Shown one piece after another: positions 16,437 through 24,728 of a DNA stretch of 64,000 bases. Origin of the DNA: Labrys sp. WJW (GTDB lineage Bacteria; Pseudomonadota; Alphaproteobacteria; Rhizobiales; Labraceae); contig NZ_LYXZ01000039.1 of assembly GCF_001676615.1 (NCBI RefSeq), forward strand, positions 155,868-219,867, given 5' to 3'. The first letter of the stretch is position 1; each line of letters starts with the position of its first letter. The notes beneath the pieces were generated by a model. The model was not told where the DNA came from and made no database searches. It saw nothing but the letters and a program-made list of their open reading frames with translations. The position numbers and the translations under genes are program-made.

Positions 16437-17609
16437 ATGCGTATCTGGAAAATCGCCACCGCCATCGTCGTGGTCGCCGCCGCAGGCGGAGGCTACTACC
16501 TCAAGGACAAGCCGCATCTCCTCGCCGCCGGCCAGGAACTCCTGGCCGGGGTGCTGAGCAAGCCGGCCTCGGCCAATCCGGCACCGGCCATGCAGGCCAT
16601 GCCGGTGCCGGTGGCCTCCGTGGTCAAGAAGTCCATTCCGCTCTTCCTCTCCTATCCCGCCCGCACGGAATCGATCCGCAGCATCGCCCTGCAGGCCAAG
16701 GTCTCGGGCTATATGCTCGACCAGGCCGTGCCTGACGGCACCGATGTGAAGCAGGGTGATGTCCTTTATCGCATCGACGCGCGTGACTATCAGGCCGCGC
16801 TGGCGCAGGTGAAGGCCCAGGCCGAGCGCGATACCGCTGCACTCGACTATGCCAAGACCAGCCTCACCCGCGGCAACGACCTCACCAAGACGGGCTTCCT
16901 GTCGAAGGACCTGTTCGATCAGCGCACCAGTGCGGTCAAGCAGGGCGAGGCAACCCTTCTTGCCGACAAGGCGGCGATCCAGGCGGCGGAACTCAACCTT
17001 GACTATACAGAGATCAAGGCCCCCTTCGACGGACGGATGGGCCGCAACCAGGCCGCGGCCGGCACGCTTGTCAGTCCCGGCGGCACCGTGCTCAACACGC
17101 TGGTGCAGCTCAGCCCGATCTATGTGACGTTCACGCCGACGGAAGCCGAACTCACCCAGATCCTCAAGGCCAAGGCGGCGGGCAAGGTCCTGGCCGACAT
17201 CGTCGTGCCCGGCCAGAACGAAGCGAGCCACCAGGGCGAGCTCACTTTCCTGGATAACGTCGTCGACCGGGCCACCGGCACCATCACCGCCCGGGCCACC
17301 ACGGCCAATGCCGACCGCAGCTTGCTGCCCGGCCAATATGTCAATCTGCGGCTGAGCATCGGCGAGCGGCCCGATACGCTGCTTGTGCCGCAGGCAGCCC
17401 TCGGTTCGAGCCAGCTCGGCAAATATGTCTATGTCGTCGGCGAGGGCAACAAGGTCGAGATGCGTCTGGTCGAGCTCGGCCCGGCGCAGGGACCGCTCAT
17501 CGCGGTGACCAAGGGGGTCAAGGAAACCGACCAGATCATCGTCGGCAATGTCCAGAAGATCTTCCCCGGCGTGCCGGTGCAGCCCCTGCCGCAGAAGGCG
17601 GGAGCCTGA
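16437..17609 (+). CDS. RND efflux periplasmic adaptor subunit (membrane fusion protein)
   Basis: Protein of 390 residues with a single N-terminal membrane anchor (about 5-20) and no lipobox, unlike AcrA. The biotinyl-lipoyl-like half-motifs are visible (IALQAKVSGYMLDQAVPDGTD, then YTEIKAPFDGRMGRN), flanking the helical hairpin. Beta-barrel and membrane-proximal domains follow, with FTPTEAELTQILKA and ITARATTANADRSLLPGQYV. It begins ten bases after the permease stop. It links the permease to an outer-membrane channel. Confidence 0.94.
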   Translation: MRIWKIATAIVVVAAAGGGYYLKDKPHLLAAGQELLAGVLSKPASANPAPAMQAMPVPVASVVKKSIPLFLSYPARTESIRSIALQAKVSGYMLDQAVPDGTDVKQGDVLYRIDARDYQAALAQVKAQAERDTAALDYAKTSLTRGNDLTKTGFLSKDLFDQRTSAVKQGEATLLADKAAIQAAELNLDYTEIKAPFDGRMGRNQAAAGTLVSPGGTVLNTLVQLSPIYVTFTPTEAELTQILKAKAAGKVLADIVVPGQNEASHQGELTFLDNVVDRATGTITARATTANADRSLLPGQYVNLRLSIGERPDTLLVPQAALGSSQLGKYVYVVGEGNKVEMRLVELGPAQGPLIAVTKGVKETDQIIVGNVQKIFPGVPVQPLPQKAGA

Positions 17610-17659
17610 TTCTTCCAGCGGGCGACGAGGCCTCGCCTCGGCCCGTCGCAGCGCAGCCT

Positions 17660-17694
17660 GGCCGGCCCGGACACAGTTCCCGGCCGGCCTTTTT
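17660..17694 (+). terminator. Rho-independent terminator after the RND operon
   Basis: Stem GGCCGG (17660-17665) pairs with CCGGCC (17684-17689), followed by TTTTT. Confidence 0.75.
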
Positions 17695-17819
17695 AACTCC
17701 GACCGCAGGGGTGTGTCGAGGCCGGAATATTTTGCGTGGCAATACTATTTCCAGTCGTTGCATTCTTTCTCGCTTCGCTCTTTATTTACGAAGTCAGTGC
17801 AATCGGAGAAAGTATTGCC

Positions 17820-18263
17820 GTGAAGACCGCTCTTGCTTTTGCCTCTCTTATGGTTGCGTCAATTTCAGCGGGGTGCGTGACAGGCAATGCTCCTGTCGGT
17901 GCCAATCTGAGGGCTACCTCTGCTTTTACGCATCATGCGAAGTCGGGGAAAGAGGTTGAGTTTTATACGGCCTATCAGTTCAAGACGCCCTGTGACACGA
18001 ATTCGGCTGTACCTTCAGTAAAGATTATTGTTCCACCGCAGCATGGAACGGCCACCGTCATTCGAAAGCTGGGCTATACCAACTATCCGAAATGGAATGA
18101 TAACTATCGATGCAATAGTGTTAAGGTGCCGATGGCAGCTGTAAATTATCGATCAAACCCGGGATATGTCGGGGTGGATACGCTTCAATTGCGCACGGAC
18201 TTTATCAATCCAGCGGATAATCCGCCGGAGAGCATCGCCGTCACGATTGAGGTTGCACGTTAG
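17820..18263 (+). CDS. Hypothetical lipoprotein with cadherin/Ig-like beta domain
   Basis: Reading from the GTG at 17820 gives 147 residues: a short signal peptide (VKTALAFASLMVASIS) and a lipobox S-A-G-C with Cys at 19, so a lipoprotein is predicted. A GGAGA ribosome site lies ten bases upstream. The frame is open to 17736, but that would bury the signal peptide. The C-terminal part has the pattern of bacterial Ig/cadherin-like repeats: PQHGTATVI, then VNYRSNPGYVGVDTLQLRT. Two Cys residues (CDT and YRCN) may form a disulphide. The gene is visibly richer in A+T than its neighbours and has different codon use, which suggests horizontal acquisition. Function unknown. Confidence 0.65.
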   Translation: MKTALAFASLMVASISAGCVTGNAPVGANLRATSAFTHHAKSGKEVEFYTAYQFKTPCDTNSAVPSVKIIVPPQHGTATVIRKLGYTNYPKWNDNYRCNSVKVPMAAVNYRSNPGYVGVDTLQLRTDFINPADNPPESIAVTIEVAR

Positions 18264-18335
18264 CGACAACAGGAGCCTGCGGTATCAAGCTCGATGCCGA
18301 GATTCGATCCCGTAGGCTCGTTGCGGCTCTGTCGT

Positions 18336-18620
18336 TCATTCCGGGCGCAGGGATTTTGCCGTGCAGCGATGCCATCGATAGGCGGCGGCGTCGGGATCGT
18401 CCTTGCGGCCGAAACACCAGCCTGCCTTGGCGAGTTGCCGCGTGAGGGCGTCGCGCCGATCACAGGCCAGCTGCGTGGCGGGATCATCGCCGCTGCCGCC
18501 CCGGCATTGGCTGTTCAGCGCTTTCCAGTGGTCGATCGACGTGTTTGGCTGGGCCGCAAATGCCGGTTGTGGCGCAAGGACGAGGCCTGAAAGCAGGAAA
18601 GCGAGCGAGGCGAATCTCAT
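18336..18620 (-). CDS. Small secreted Cys-containing protein, unknown function
   Basis: Ninety-four residues with a clear Sec signal peptide (MRFASLAFLLSGLVLAPQPA, cleavage near AFA-AQP). The mature part has four Cys in the pattern LNSQCRGGSGDDPATQLACD, then LAKAGWCFG and WHRCTA, suggesting two disulphides in the periplasm. I recall small proteins with the pattern CRGG/SGDDPAT and GWC in Hyphomicrobiales; the LprI-like family (DUF1311) is a loose comparison only. The start at 18620 has a GGAGG ribosome site; an in-frame upstream extension to 18713 lacks one. It lies downstream of and on the same strand as SulP, but may have its own promoter. Confidence 0.6.
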   Translation of the reverse strand: MRFASLAFLLSGLVLAPQPAFAAQPNTSIDHWKALNSQCRGGSGDDPATQLACDRRDALTRQLAKAGWCFGRKDDPDAAAYRWHRCTAKSLRPE

Positions 18621-18716
18621 CTGGGCGACCTCCGATGCCGTCTGCCATCCAGGTGTAGGCGGGACTCGAGAATCAAGCTGTTTCACCGGAAACTTCCGCC
18701 GGGGTCGCGGCAATGC

Positions 18717-20408
18717 TCAGCCCGAAGTCGCATTCCTTGGCACTGCGAGCCGGGCTCGGAAGCGTACTTGGGGCGGGCGCACGCCATGGGAGAGCAGCAC
18801 CCTGAGCACGGCCGGCCGGGCGCCGACGATCTGCACCGTGCCGCCGCTGCGGGCCGCCTTGCGCACCAGGCCGTGAATGGTCGCTGCGGCGGTGGAATCG
18901 ATGATCGGCACGGCCGAGAAGTCGATGATGGTCGTCTTGGGATGCTCGCCGATGCGATCGAGGGCGGCGGCGACCGTCGCGGCCGCGCCGAAGAAGAAGG
19001 CGCCGGAAATCCGGTAGGCGACCACGTCGGGATCGCTGGCCAGGCCGGGATCATAGGGCAGAGGCTCCTCTGCGCCGGGAACATCGGGCCGGTCTTCCTC
19101 GACGACCGGTCGCAAGGTCTCGATCTCGACGGCCTCCGCCATCCGGTGCAGGAAGAGGAGGGAACCAAGGGCGAAGCCGATCAGGATACCCTCGGTGAGG
19201 TCGCGGAAGACGACGACCAGGAAGGTTGCGATCACCACCACGGCGTCGCCACGCGAAGCGCGCACCAGCGTGGCGAACTGGTGGCGCTCGAACATGTTCC
19301 AGCACACCACCGCCAGAACCGCCGCGAGGGCCGCCAGCGGGATATAGCTCGCAAGCGGGGCCGCCAGCAGCATGAAGGCCAGCACGAAAAGCGAATGCAA
19401 TATGCCCGAAACCGGCCCGCGCGCGCCGGCCCGCACATTGGTGGCCGTGCGGGCGATGGTGCCGGTGACGCAGATACCGCCGAACAGGGCCGATGCCATG
19501 TTGGCGATCCCCTGCGCTACCAGCTCGACATTGGAGCGGTGGCGCCGGCCGCTCATGCTGTCGGCCACCACGGCGGAAAGCAGGCTCTCGATACCGCCCA
19601 GCAGGGCGAAGGCGATCGACGTCGGCAGGAGTTCGATGATCTTGTCGAGCGACAGGGCCGGCAAATGAGGAGCTGGTAACGAGCGAGGAATGCCGCCAAA
19701 ACGCGTACCGAGCGTTTCAACCGGCATGCCAGCCAGCCAGACCAGCACGGCTGCGGCGACGGTGGCGATCAGGAAGGCCGGCCAATGAGGACGCAGACGC
19801 CGGATGGCGACGATGAGGGCGATGGTGAAGAGGGCGATGGCCGTGGCGGACAGGTTGAAGCTCGGCAAGGCGATGGCGAGCGCCTCGACCTTCTCGACGA
19901 AGGGGCCAGGTTCGCCGCCCTTGAGCGTCAGGCCGAGCAGTTCCTTGATCTGGCTGGCGAAGATGATGACCGCGATGCCGGAGGTGAAGCCGACGGTGAC
20001 CGGGTAGGGGATGTATTTGATGAAGGTGCCGAGCCGGAGGACGCCGATCAGGGTGAGGATGATCCCGGCCATGAAGGTGGCGAGCAGAAGCCCGTCCACG
20101 CCATGCTGCTGCACGGCCGCGGCGACCAGCACGATGAAGGCACCGGCAGGACCGCCGATCTGGAACCGGCTGCCGCCGAGTGCCGAGACCACGAAGCCGC
20201 CGACGATGGAGGTGTAGAGGCCTCGATCCGGCGTCACGCCCGAGGCGATGGCGATCGCCATGGAGAGCGGCAGGGCGACGATGGCGACCGTCAATCCGGC
20301 GAGAACGTCGGCCCTCAGCTTGTCCAGCCCGTAGCCTTCCTTGAGGACCGTCACCAGCTTGGGCGTATAGAGCTCACTGAAGCTGGGTTCATGCACCCGG
20401 GCCGTCAT
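18717..20408 (-). CDS. SulP family inorganic anion transporter with STAS domain
   Basis: Inner-membrane protein of 563 residues. The N-terminal region carries the SulP pattern DVLAGLTVAIVALPLSMAIAIASG and GLYTSIVGGFVVSALGGSRFQIGGP. About 10-14 membrane helices follow, then a C-terminal STAS domain (from about 450) with TTIIDFSAVPIIDSTAAATI. Transports sulfate, bicarbonate or another dicarboxylate/inorganic anion; which one cannot be told. It lies 63 bases downstream of a small XRE regulator on the same strand and is probably co-transcribed with it. Confidence 0.93.
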   Translation of the reverse strand: MTARVHEPSFSELYTPKLVTVLKEGYGLDKLRADVLAGLTVAIVALPLSMAIAIASGVTPDRGLYTSIVGGFVVSALGGSRFQIGGPAGAFIVLVAAAVQQHGVDGLLLATFMAGIILTLIGVLRLGTFIKYIPYPVTVGFTSGIAVIIFASQIKELLGLTLKGGEPGPFVEKVEALAIALPSFNLSATAIALFTIALIVAIRRLRPHWPAFLIATVAAAVLVWLAGMPVETLGTRFGGIPRSLPAPHLPALSLDKIIELLPTSIAFALLGGIESLLSAVVADSMSGRRHRSNVELVAQGIANMASALFGGICVTGTIARTATNVRAGARGPVSGILHSLFVLAFMLLAAPLASYIPLAALAAVLAVVCWNMFERHQFATLVRASRGDAVVVIATFLVVVFRDLTEGILIGFALGSLLFLHRMAEAVEIETLRPVVEEDRPDVPGAEEPLPYDPGLASDPDVVAYRISGAFFFGAAATVAAALDRIGEHPKTTIIDFSAVPIIDSTAAATIHGLVRKAARSGGTVQIVGARPAVLRVLLSHGVRPPQVRFRARLAVPRNATSG

Positions 20409-20471
20409 CGCTTCTCACATTTCCGGAGACAGTACGGGGGAGCCCATAGACTGCCGCCACTCGACCTGACG

Positions 20472-20744
20472 CTAGGTCGAAGAGCTTTCCGGCGGCTTGA
20501 GGAGCTTGAGGCGCACGCCTCGTCCCCCCTCACGGCTGACGGCATTGTCGCCGATCAGCTCGACGCCGGCGCGGTCAAGCGCCTCGATCACCTTCGTCAA
20601 CGTATCAACCACACCGCGAACATTGCCTTCGCTCGCTTCCATGCGCTGAACCGTCGGCAGGGAGACCCCCGACAGGTCAGCGAGCTGGCGCTGGTCGATG
20701 CCGAGCAGGGCTCGGGCAGCGCGCATCTGGGCAGCGGTGATCAT
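20472..20744 (-). CDS. XRE/Cro-type helix-turn-helix regulator
   Basis: Ninety residues. The HTH is near the N-terminus (MRAARALLGIDQRQLADLSG, then VSLPTVQRMEA), a typical lambda-Cro fold. The C-terminal tail (KLLKPPESSST) is short. The frame is open further upstream as far as 21734 but without family character; the ATG at 20744 starts the domain directly. Upstream lies an AT-rich region with two phased ATGT-N5-ACAT palindromes. It probably controls its own operon with sulP. Confidence 0.85.
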   Translation of the reverse strand: MITAAQMRAARALLGIDQRQLADLSGVSLPTVQRMEASEGNVRGVVDTLTKVIEALDRAGVELIGDNAVSREGGRGVRLKLLKPPESSST

Positions 20745-21203
20745 AGGCAGCCTCGCAATTATCAAATACTTCATTTTAATGTTAATGTCTAGAACATCAA
20801 TTAGGATGTTTTTGACATTGATGCCGTCAGTGTGCCGAAAGACAGGTCCGTCCGTCCGGCGACACTGCCTCGCCGTATAGACGAAGCGGTTGATGATTTC
20901 ACTGAATCTCGTCGCATCGCCAAGACGCGACCGAACGGGGGTAGTGGGGCCAGCCCCTACCTTCGAGATCGCCCGGCACCACTGTGAGCACTTGCAAACG
21001 GAGAACCAGAGCAGGCAAGTGTCGGGCCTTGAATGCGCTTTGCCCCTCGGAAGGCCGTTGCCGTTCAAAAAAATGCCGGTACGAGCGAGCGGCGCAGCCT
21101 GAATTCGCGTATCAGCATGAGGCAGGGCTTCTCGAAGCCGCCCACGAATGGGCAACTTCGAGAAACACGGCTTGAGACGATCTGATTGGTAGTGGCTGAC
21201 ATC
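20745..21203. other. 459-base intergenic stretch between XRE and hydantoinase genes
   Basis: The first 80 bases hold the XRE operator candidates and a promoter. From about 20830 to 21203 no convincing gene, hairpin or terminator is seen; short frames on both strands lack ribosome sites and family character. Confidence 0.5.
20785..20818. promoter_or_regulatory. Two phased ATGT-N5-ACAT palindromes upstream of the XRE gene
   Basis: The first copy is at 20785-20797 (ATGT-CTAGA-ACAT) and the second at 20806-20818 (ATGT-TTTTG-ACAT). Their centres are exactly 21 bases apart, two helical turns, so both face the same side of the DNA. They lie 41-74 bases upstream of the XRE start in AT-rich DNA, a good position for autoregulation. 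Confidence 0.6.
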
Positions 21204-23192
21204 ATGGCTGTTTTGTTGGGTATCGATACGGGCGGCACCTTTACCGATGCCGTCCTCTATGACGAGGAAAAGGGCGTTCTCGCCAAGGCCAAGTCGCTCA
21301 CCACCCATCATGATCTGGCCATCGGTGTCGGTAGCGCCGTCGGCGCGGTGCTGGCCCAATCCGATGTCGCGCCCTCGCGCATTGCCCTGGTCTCGCTTTC
21401 CACCACGCTCGCTACCAACGCCATGGTGGAGGGGCAGGGCGGGCGCGTCGGTCTGGTCTATATCGGCTTCGATGCCGACGATGCCGAGCGTCCGGATCTC
21501 AAGGCGGCGTTGAACGGGGACCCGGTTCTGTTGATCGCGGGCGGCCATGATGCCATGGGCCAGGTGCGCGCGCCGCTCGACGAGGCGGGGCTGGTCGAGC
21601 AGGCCCGCGCTTTGGCGCCGGGGCTGACCGGTTTTGCCGTGACCGGACGGTTCGCCGTGCTCGATCCCAGCCATGAAATCGCGGCACGCGAGATCCTGCG
21701 GCGCGAAACCGGCCTGCCGGTTACCTGCGGCCACGAGCTCTCAGCCAAGCTGGACGGGCCGAAGCGCGCCCTCACCTGCGTGCTGAACGCGCGCCTGATC
21801 CACCTTCTCGAGGCGCTGATCGCCGCCACCGAGGGGCGGCTCGCCGCGCTCGGCATCGCCGCGCCCTTGATGGTGGTGCGCGGCGACGGCTCGCTGGTGG
21901 CGGCCGAGGTGGCCAAGGCCAAGCCGATCGAGACGATCTTTTCCGGCCCGGCCGCCAGCGCCGTGGGCGGCGCTTTCCTCGCCGGCGCCCCGGACGCTCT
22001 GATTTCCGATATCGGCGGCACCACCACTGATGTCGTCGTGTTGCGCGGCGCGAGGCCTCGCATCGATCCGGCCGGCGCCCTGATCGGCGGTTTCCGCACC
22101 ATGGTGGAAGCCATCGCCATCCGCACCTGCGGCCTCGGCGGCGACAGCGAGGTGGCGATCGAGCAGCACGGCCTGGATACCTCGCTCAAGCTCGGCCCGC
22201 GGCGCGCCGTGCCGCTCTCCCTGCTCGCCGACAGCCTTGCCGACCTCGTGCATTCGACGCTCGACCGCCAGCTCAGGGCCGATTTGCCCAACGACCTCTT
22301 CGGCCGTTTCGCCTTGCGCCTGCACCCGCCCCTGGCGGAACTGCCGGCGCTGGAAGCGGAGGTGCTGGCGCGGCTGGAGGCCGGGCCGATGGCCGCCGAC
22401 AAGCTGATCAACAGCCGGCGCGAACTCAATGCGCTCCAGCGCCTGGTCAACCGGCGCCTCGCCATCATGGCGGCGCTGACGCCTTCGGATGCCGCCCACC
22501 AGCTCGGCCTGCATCATGCCTGGGATAAGGCAGCGGCCGAGAAGGGCCTGACCCTATTCGCCAGGCGGCGCAATGCCATGGGGCTGCCCTATGCGGACAG
22601 CGCCGAAGACCTTGCGCGGCGCATCATCGAGACCCTCACCCGCCGCTCGGCCGAATTCCTCTTGGAATGCGCTTTGGCCGAGGACGGCTTCCGTGAGGCC
22701 GGCCTGTCACGCCATGCTTTGGCGGTGGCGGCACTCGACGGCCATAGCGGCCTCGTCAAGATCGGCCTGTCGCTGACGACGCCGGTGGTCGGACTCGGCG
22801 CCTCCGCCGCGACCTATTACGGCGATATCGCCGGCCTGGTCGGCGCACCCTCGCTGGTACCCGAACATGCCGAGGTCGCCAATGCCGTCGGCGCCGTGGT
22901 CGGCGGCGTGCACGTCTCGGCTGAGGTGAAGGTGCTGCAGCCGGTGGAGGGTATCTTCCGGGTATTCACTCGGTTGGGCACGCGCGACATCCTCGATCTC
23001 GGCGAGGCCCTGCTCCATGCGCAGGAAGCGGCACGGGTCCAGGCCGAGAGCGACGCGCTCATTGCGGGGGCCGCCACGGTCGAGACCTCTGTGAGCGTCG
23101 ACGAGAAGAAGATCGTGGCCGAGGGCCGGGAGCTCTTTGTCGAGGCCCTGGTGACGGCCCGGGCATCGGGACGGCCGAGGATCAGTGTGTAG
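21204..23192 (+). CDS. Hydantoinase/oxoprolinase family protein (HyuA-like)
   Basis: Protein of 662 residues. The N-terminus VLLGIDTGGTFTDAVLYDE is the ATP-binding phosphate motif of the hydantoinase A/oxoprolinase/acetone-carboxylase beta family, in the ASKHA fold. Further motifs are STTLATNAMVEGQGG, the central phosphate-binding SGPAASAVGGAF and DIGGTTTDVVVL, and GLGGDSEVAI. These enzymes use ATP to open cyclic amides or activate a carbonyl. The partner subunit (HyuB) usually adjacent is missing here, so a free-standing role is possible. The frame opens at a TTG (21186); the ATG at 21204 starts three residues before the conserved LGID strand and is preferred. Confidence 0.85.
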   Translation: MAVLLGIDTGGTFTDAVLYDEEKGVLAKAKSLTTHHDLAIGVGSAVGAVLAQSDVAPSRIALVSLSTTLATNAMVEGQGGRVGLVYIGFDADDAERPDLKAALNGDPVLLIAGGHDAMGQVRAPLDEAGLVEQARALAPGLTGFAVTGRFAVLDPSHEIAAREILRRETGLPVTCGHELSAKLDGPKRALTCVLNARLIHLLEALIAATEGRLAALGIAAPLMVVRGDGSLVAAEVAKAKPIETIFSGPAASAVGGAFLAGAPDALISDIGGTTTDVVVLRGARPRIDPAGALIGGFRTMVEAIAIRTCGLGGDSEVAIEQHGLDTSLKLGPRRAVPLSLLADSLADLVHSTLDRQLRADLPNDLFGRFALRLHPPLAELPALEAEVLARLEAGPMAADKLINSRRELNALQRLVNRRLAIMAALTPSDAAHQLGLHHAWDKAAAEKGLTLFARRRNAMGLPYADSAEDLARRIIETLTRRSAEFLLECALAEDGFREAGLSRHALAVAALDGHSGLVKIGLSLTTPVVGLGASAATYYGDIAGLVGAPSLVPEHAEVANAVGAVVGGVHVSAEVKVLQPVEGIFRVFTRLGTRDILDLGEALLHAQEAARVQAESDALIAGAATVETSVSVDEKKIVAEGRELFVEALVTARASGRPRISV

Positions 23193-23194
23193 AA

Positions 23195-23279
23195 CCCTGG
23201 GATCGCCAGCATCCTGCTGGCTCTTCCTCCCCACCAATGCGGCGGTTCAAGAGCCAGCAGGATGCTGGCGATCCCAGGG
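23195..23279. repeat. Perfect 31-base inverted repeat with GCCAGCA-TCC-TGCTGGC module
   Basis: The left arm is 23195-23225, the right arm 23249-23279, and the loop 23 bases. Each arm also contains its own hairpin (GCCAGCA-TCC-TGCTGGC). It starts three bases after the hydantoinase stop and may terminate transcription. A near-identical element lies at 29421-29513. Confidence 0.9.
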
Positions 23280-23346
23280 CGCTGCAGACTGCATCGGCTT
23301 GCCCCTGCTCTGCGCGATGTTGACGCATCGAATGACAAATTCGTTT

Positions 23347-23362
23347 TCCAAAACGTTTTGGA
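23347..23362. promoter_or_regulatory. Palindrome TCCAAAACGTTTTGGA upstream of the GAF-Fis regulator
   Basis: Perfect 16-base palindrome with a central CG and AAAACGTTTT core, the style of LacI-family operators. It lies about 130 bases before the regulator start. No LacI gene is in the window. Confidence 0.35.
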
Positions 23363-23491
23363 CGACAGCGAAAATCGCAACTGCGATTGACAGGGTAGGA
23401 AATTCCAGCGGAAGATGCCGTTAACCGCGTCGATGCCGGGGAAGGGCTTGCCCAACTCCCCCTGTCGGAATGCATGCGGAGGGCGGAGCGA

Positions 23492-24475
23492 ATGCCGGGA
23501 ATAGGTAAGTCGGACCGTCTGCATCATGCGGATCTGGTCTATGCCACCTTGAATGACGGGACGTCGGGGGCCCAGTCCGCGGTCGCGGCCTCCTGGTCCC
23601 GTTCCCTCAGCCATTATGGCCTCGATCCCGATCACGCCCCTCCGCCCCACCGGCTCGGCGCAGGCGAATTCAAGGCGGCTTTGTCCCGCATGGAGCTCCT
23701 GGTGCGGCTGTCGCAGGGAACGCTCGATCGCCTGTTCCAGGCGGTCGGCGATGCCGGCTGCTGCGTGCTCCTCACCGATGACGACGGCGTGCCGCTCGAC
23801 CGGCGCGGCGTGGTGGGGGACGATGCCGATTTCGAGGCCCTCGGCCTGTGGACCGGCATGGTCTGGAGCGAGCAGAGCGAGGGCACCAACGGTGTCGGCA
23901 CCTGCATCGCCGAAGGGCGTGCACTGACCATCCATCGCGACCAGCATTTTCTCACCCGCAATATCGGGCTGAGCTGCACGGTGGCGCCGATCTGGGACGC
24001 GAATGGCCGCCTTATGGGCACGCTCGACGTCTCGACCTGCCGCTCCGATCTGACACCGGCCCTGTTGAAGCTGGTGGCGGCGGCGACACGGGATGCGGCC
24101 GTTCGCATCGAGACCCAGCATTTCCGCGAGGCCTTTCGCCATGCGCGCATCCTGGTCGGGCCCGATGCCGGCACCGGCCCGGCCGGCCTGCTCGCCGTGG
24201 ACAGGGAGGATCTCGTCATCGGGGCCAGCCGCGCGGCCCGCCTTGTCTATGGACTGACGGACGAGCATCTGCGCAACCCGTTCCCCGCCAGTGATCTCGT
24301 CGACGGTGAAACGGCTTTGCCCGGTGAGGGGTTGCTTGCCGGCGAGCGTTCCGCGGTGCGCCAGGCCTTGTCTCGGGCGAAGGGCAATGTCTCGGCCGCT
24401 GCCCGCCTGCTCGGCGTCAGCCGTGCCACCATGCACCGCAAGATCGCGCGGCTCGGCTTGGGGCGGGAGAGCTGA
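23492..24475 (+). CDS. GAF domain and Fis-type HTH transcriptional activator (AcoR-like, no AAA+ domain)
   Basis: Protein of 327 residues. The N-terminal half resembles the sensor part of AcoR/DhaR-type activators, with VAASWSRSLSHYGLDPDH followed by a GAF domain (SEGTNGVGTCIAEGRALTIH, then TVAPIWDANGRLMGTLDVS). The C-terminus is a Fis-type HTH (RQALSRAKGNVSAAARLLGV followed by SRATMHRKIARLGL). The central AAA+ sigma-54 ATPase domain is missing, so it cannot act with sigma-54 in the standard way. ATG 23492 has a GGAGGG site eight bases upstream; an ATG at 23474 is also in frame. The aldehyde dehydrogenase gene follows in the same direction, and it is its probable activator. Confidence 0.85.
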   Translation: MPGIGKSDRLHHADLVYATLNDGTSGAQSAVAASWSRSLSHYGLDPDHAPPPHRLGAGEFKAALSRMELLVRLSQGTLDRLFQAVGDAGCCVLLTDDDGVPLDRRGVVGDDADFEALGLWTGMVWSEQSEGTNGVGTCIAEGRALTIHRDQHFLTRNIGLSCTVAPIWDANGRLMGTLDVSTCRSDLTPALLKLVAAATRDAAVRIETQHFREAFRHARILVGPDAGTGPAGLLAVDREDLVIGASRAARLVYGLTDEHLRNPFPASDLVDGETALPGEGLLAGERSAVRQALSRAKGNVSAAARLLGVSRATMHRKIARLGLGRES

Positions 24476-24480
24476 ATCTT

Positions 24481-24584
24481 GGAGCGCGGACGTCTCAGCG
24501 ACATGAAGACATGTCGCGATGTCCGCTCTTTCTCTTTCTTGCAAGCTCAGAGTTTCCAAGAGCGGACTGGAAGTCCGCGCTCCA
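24481..24584. repeat. Compound hairpin repeat, GGAGCGCGGAC type
   Basis: Outer arms GGAGCGCGGAC (24481-24491) and GTCCGCGCTCC are complementary. The left half contains the hairpin CGACATG-AAGA-CATGTCG (24499-24516) and the right half GCGGACT-GGA-AGTCCGC. It is related to the element at 12082-12113 and lies between the regulator and the aldehyde dehydrogenase. Confidence 0.75.
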
Positions 24585-24595
24585 AAGTCCTCACC

Positions 24596-24613
24596 TGTCT
24601 CATCCCTGAGACA
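24596..24613. promoter_or_regulatory. Candidate activator site TGTCTCA-N4-TGAGACA
   Basis: Perfect 7-base inverted arms, TGTCTCA and TGAGACA, around TCCC, 115 bases upstream of the aldehyde dehydrogenase start. Position and symmetry fit an upstream activating site for the adjacent Fis-HTH regulator. Confidence 0.55.
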
Positions 24614-24728
24614 CATCGTCCCCGGCATCGTTCGCCCCCCTCCTGACAAGCCATCCCCCCGCGCTCATCCTCCCAGCCAGACGACGCCAGTCCCAAAACC
24701 TCAATTGGCGCGCTGAAGGAGGAAATTG

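Noticed and set aside
16437..17823. Outer-membrane channel gene expected after the RND adaptor
   Set aside because: The adaptor is followed by a terminator and an unrelated AT-rich lipoprotein gene; no OprM/TolC-like frame is found.
20745..21734. Upstream extension of the XRE regulator frame
   Set aside because: The first 330 codons overlap the hydantoinase gene on the other strand and lack any family pattern.
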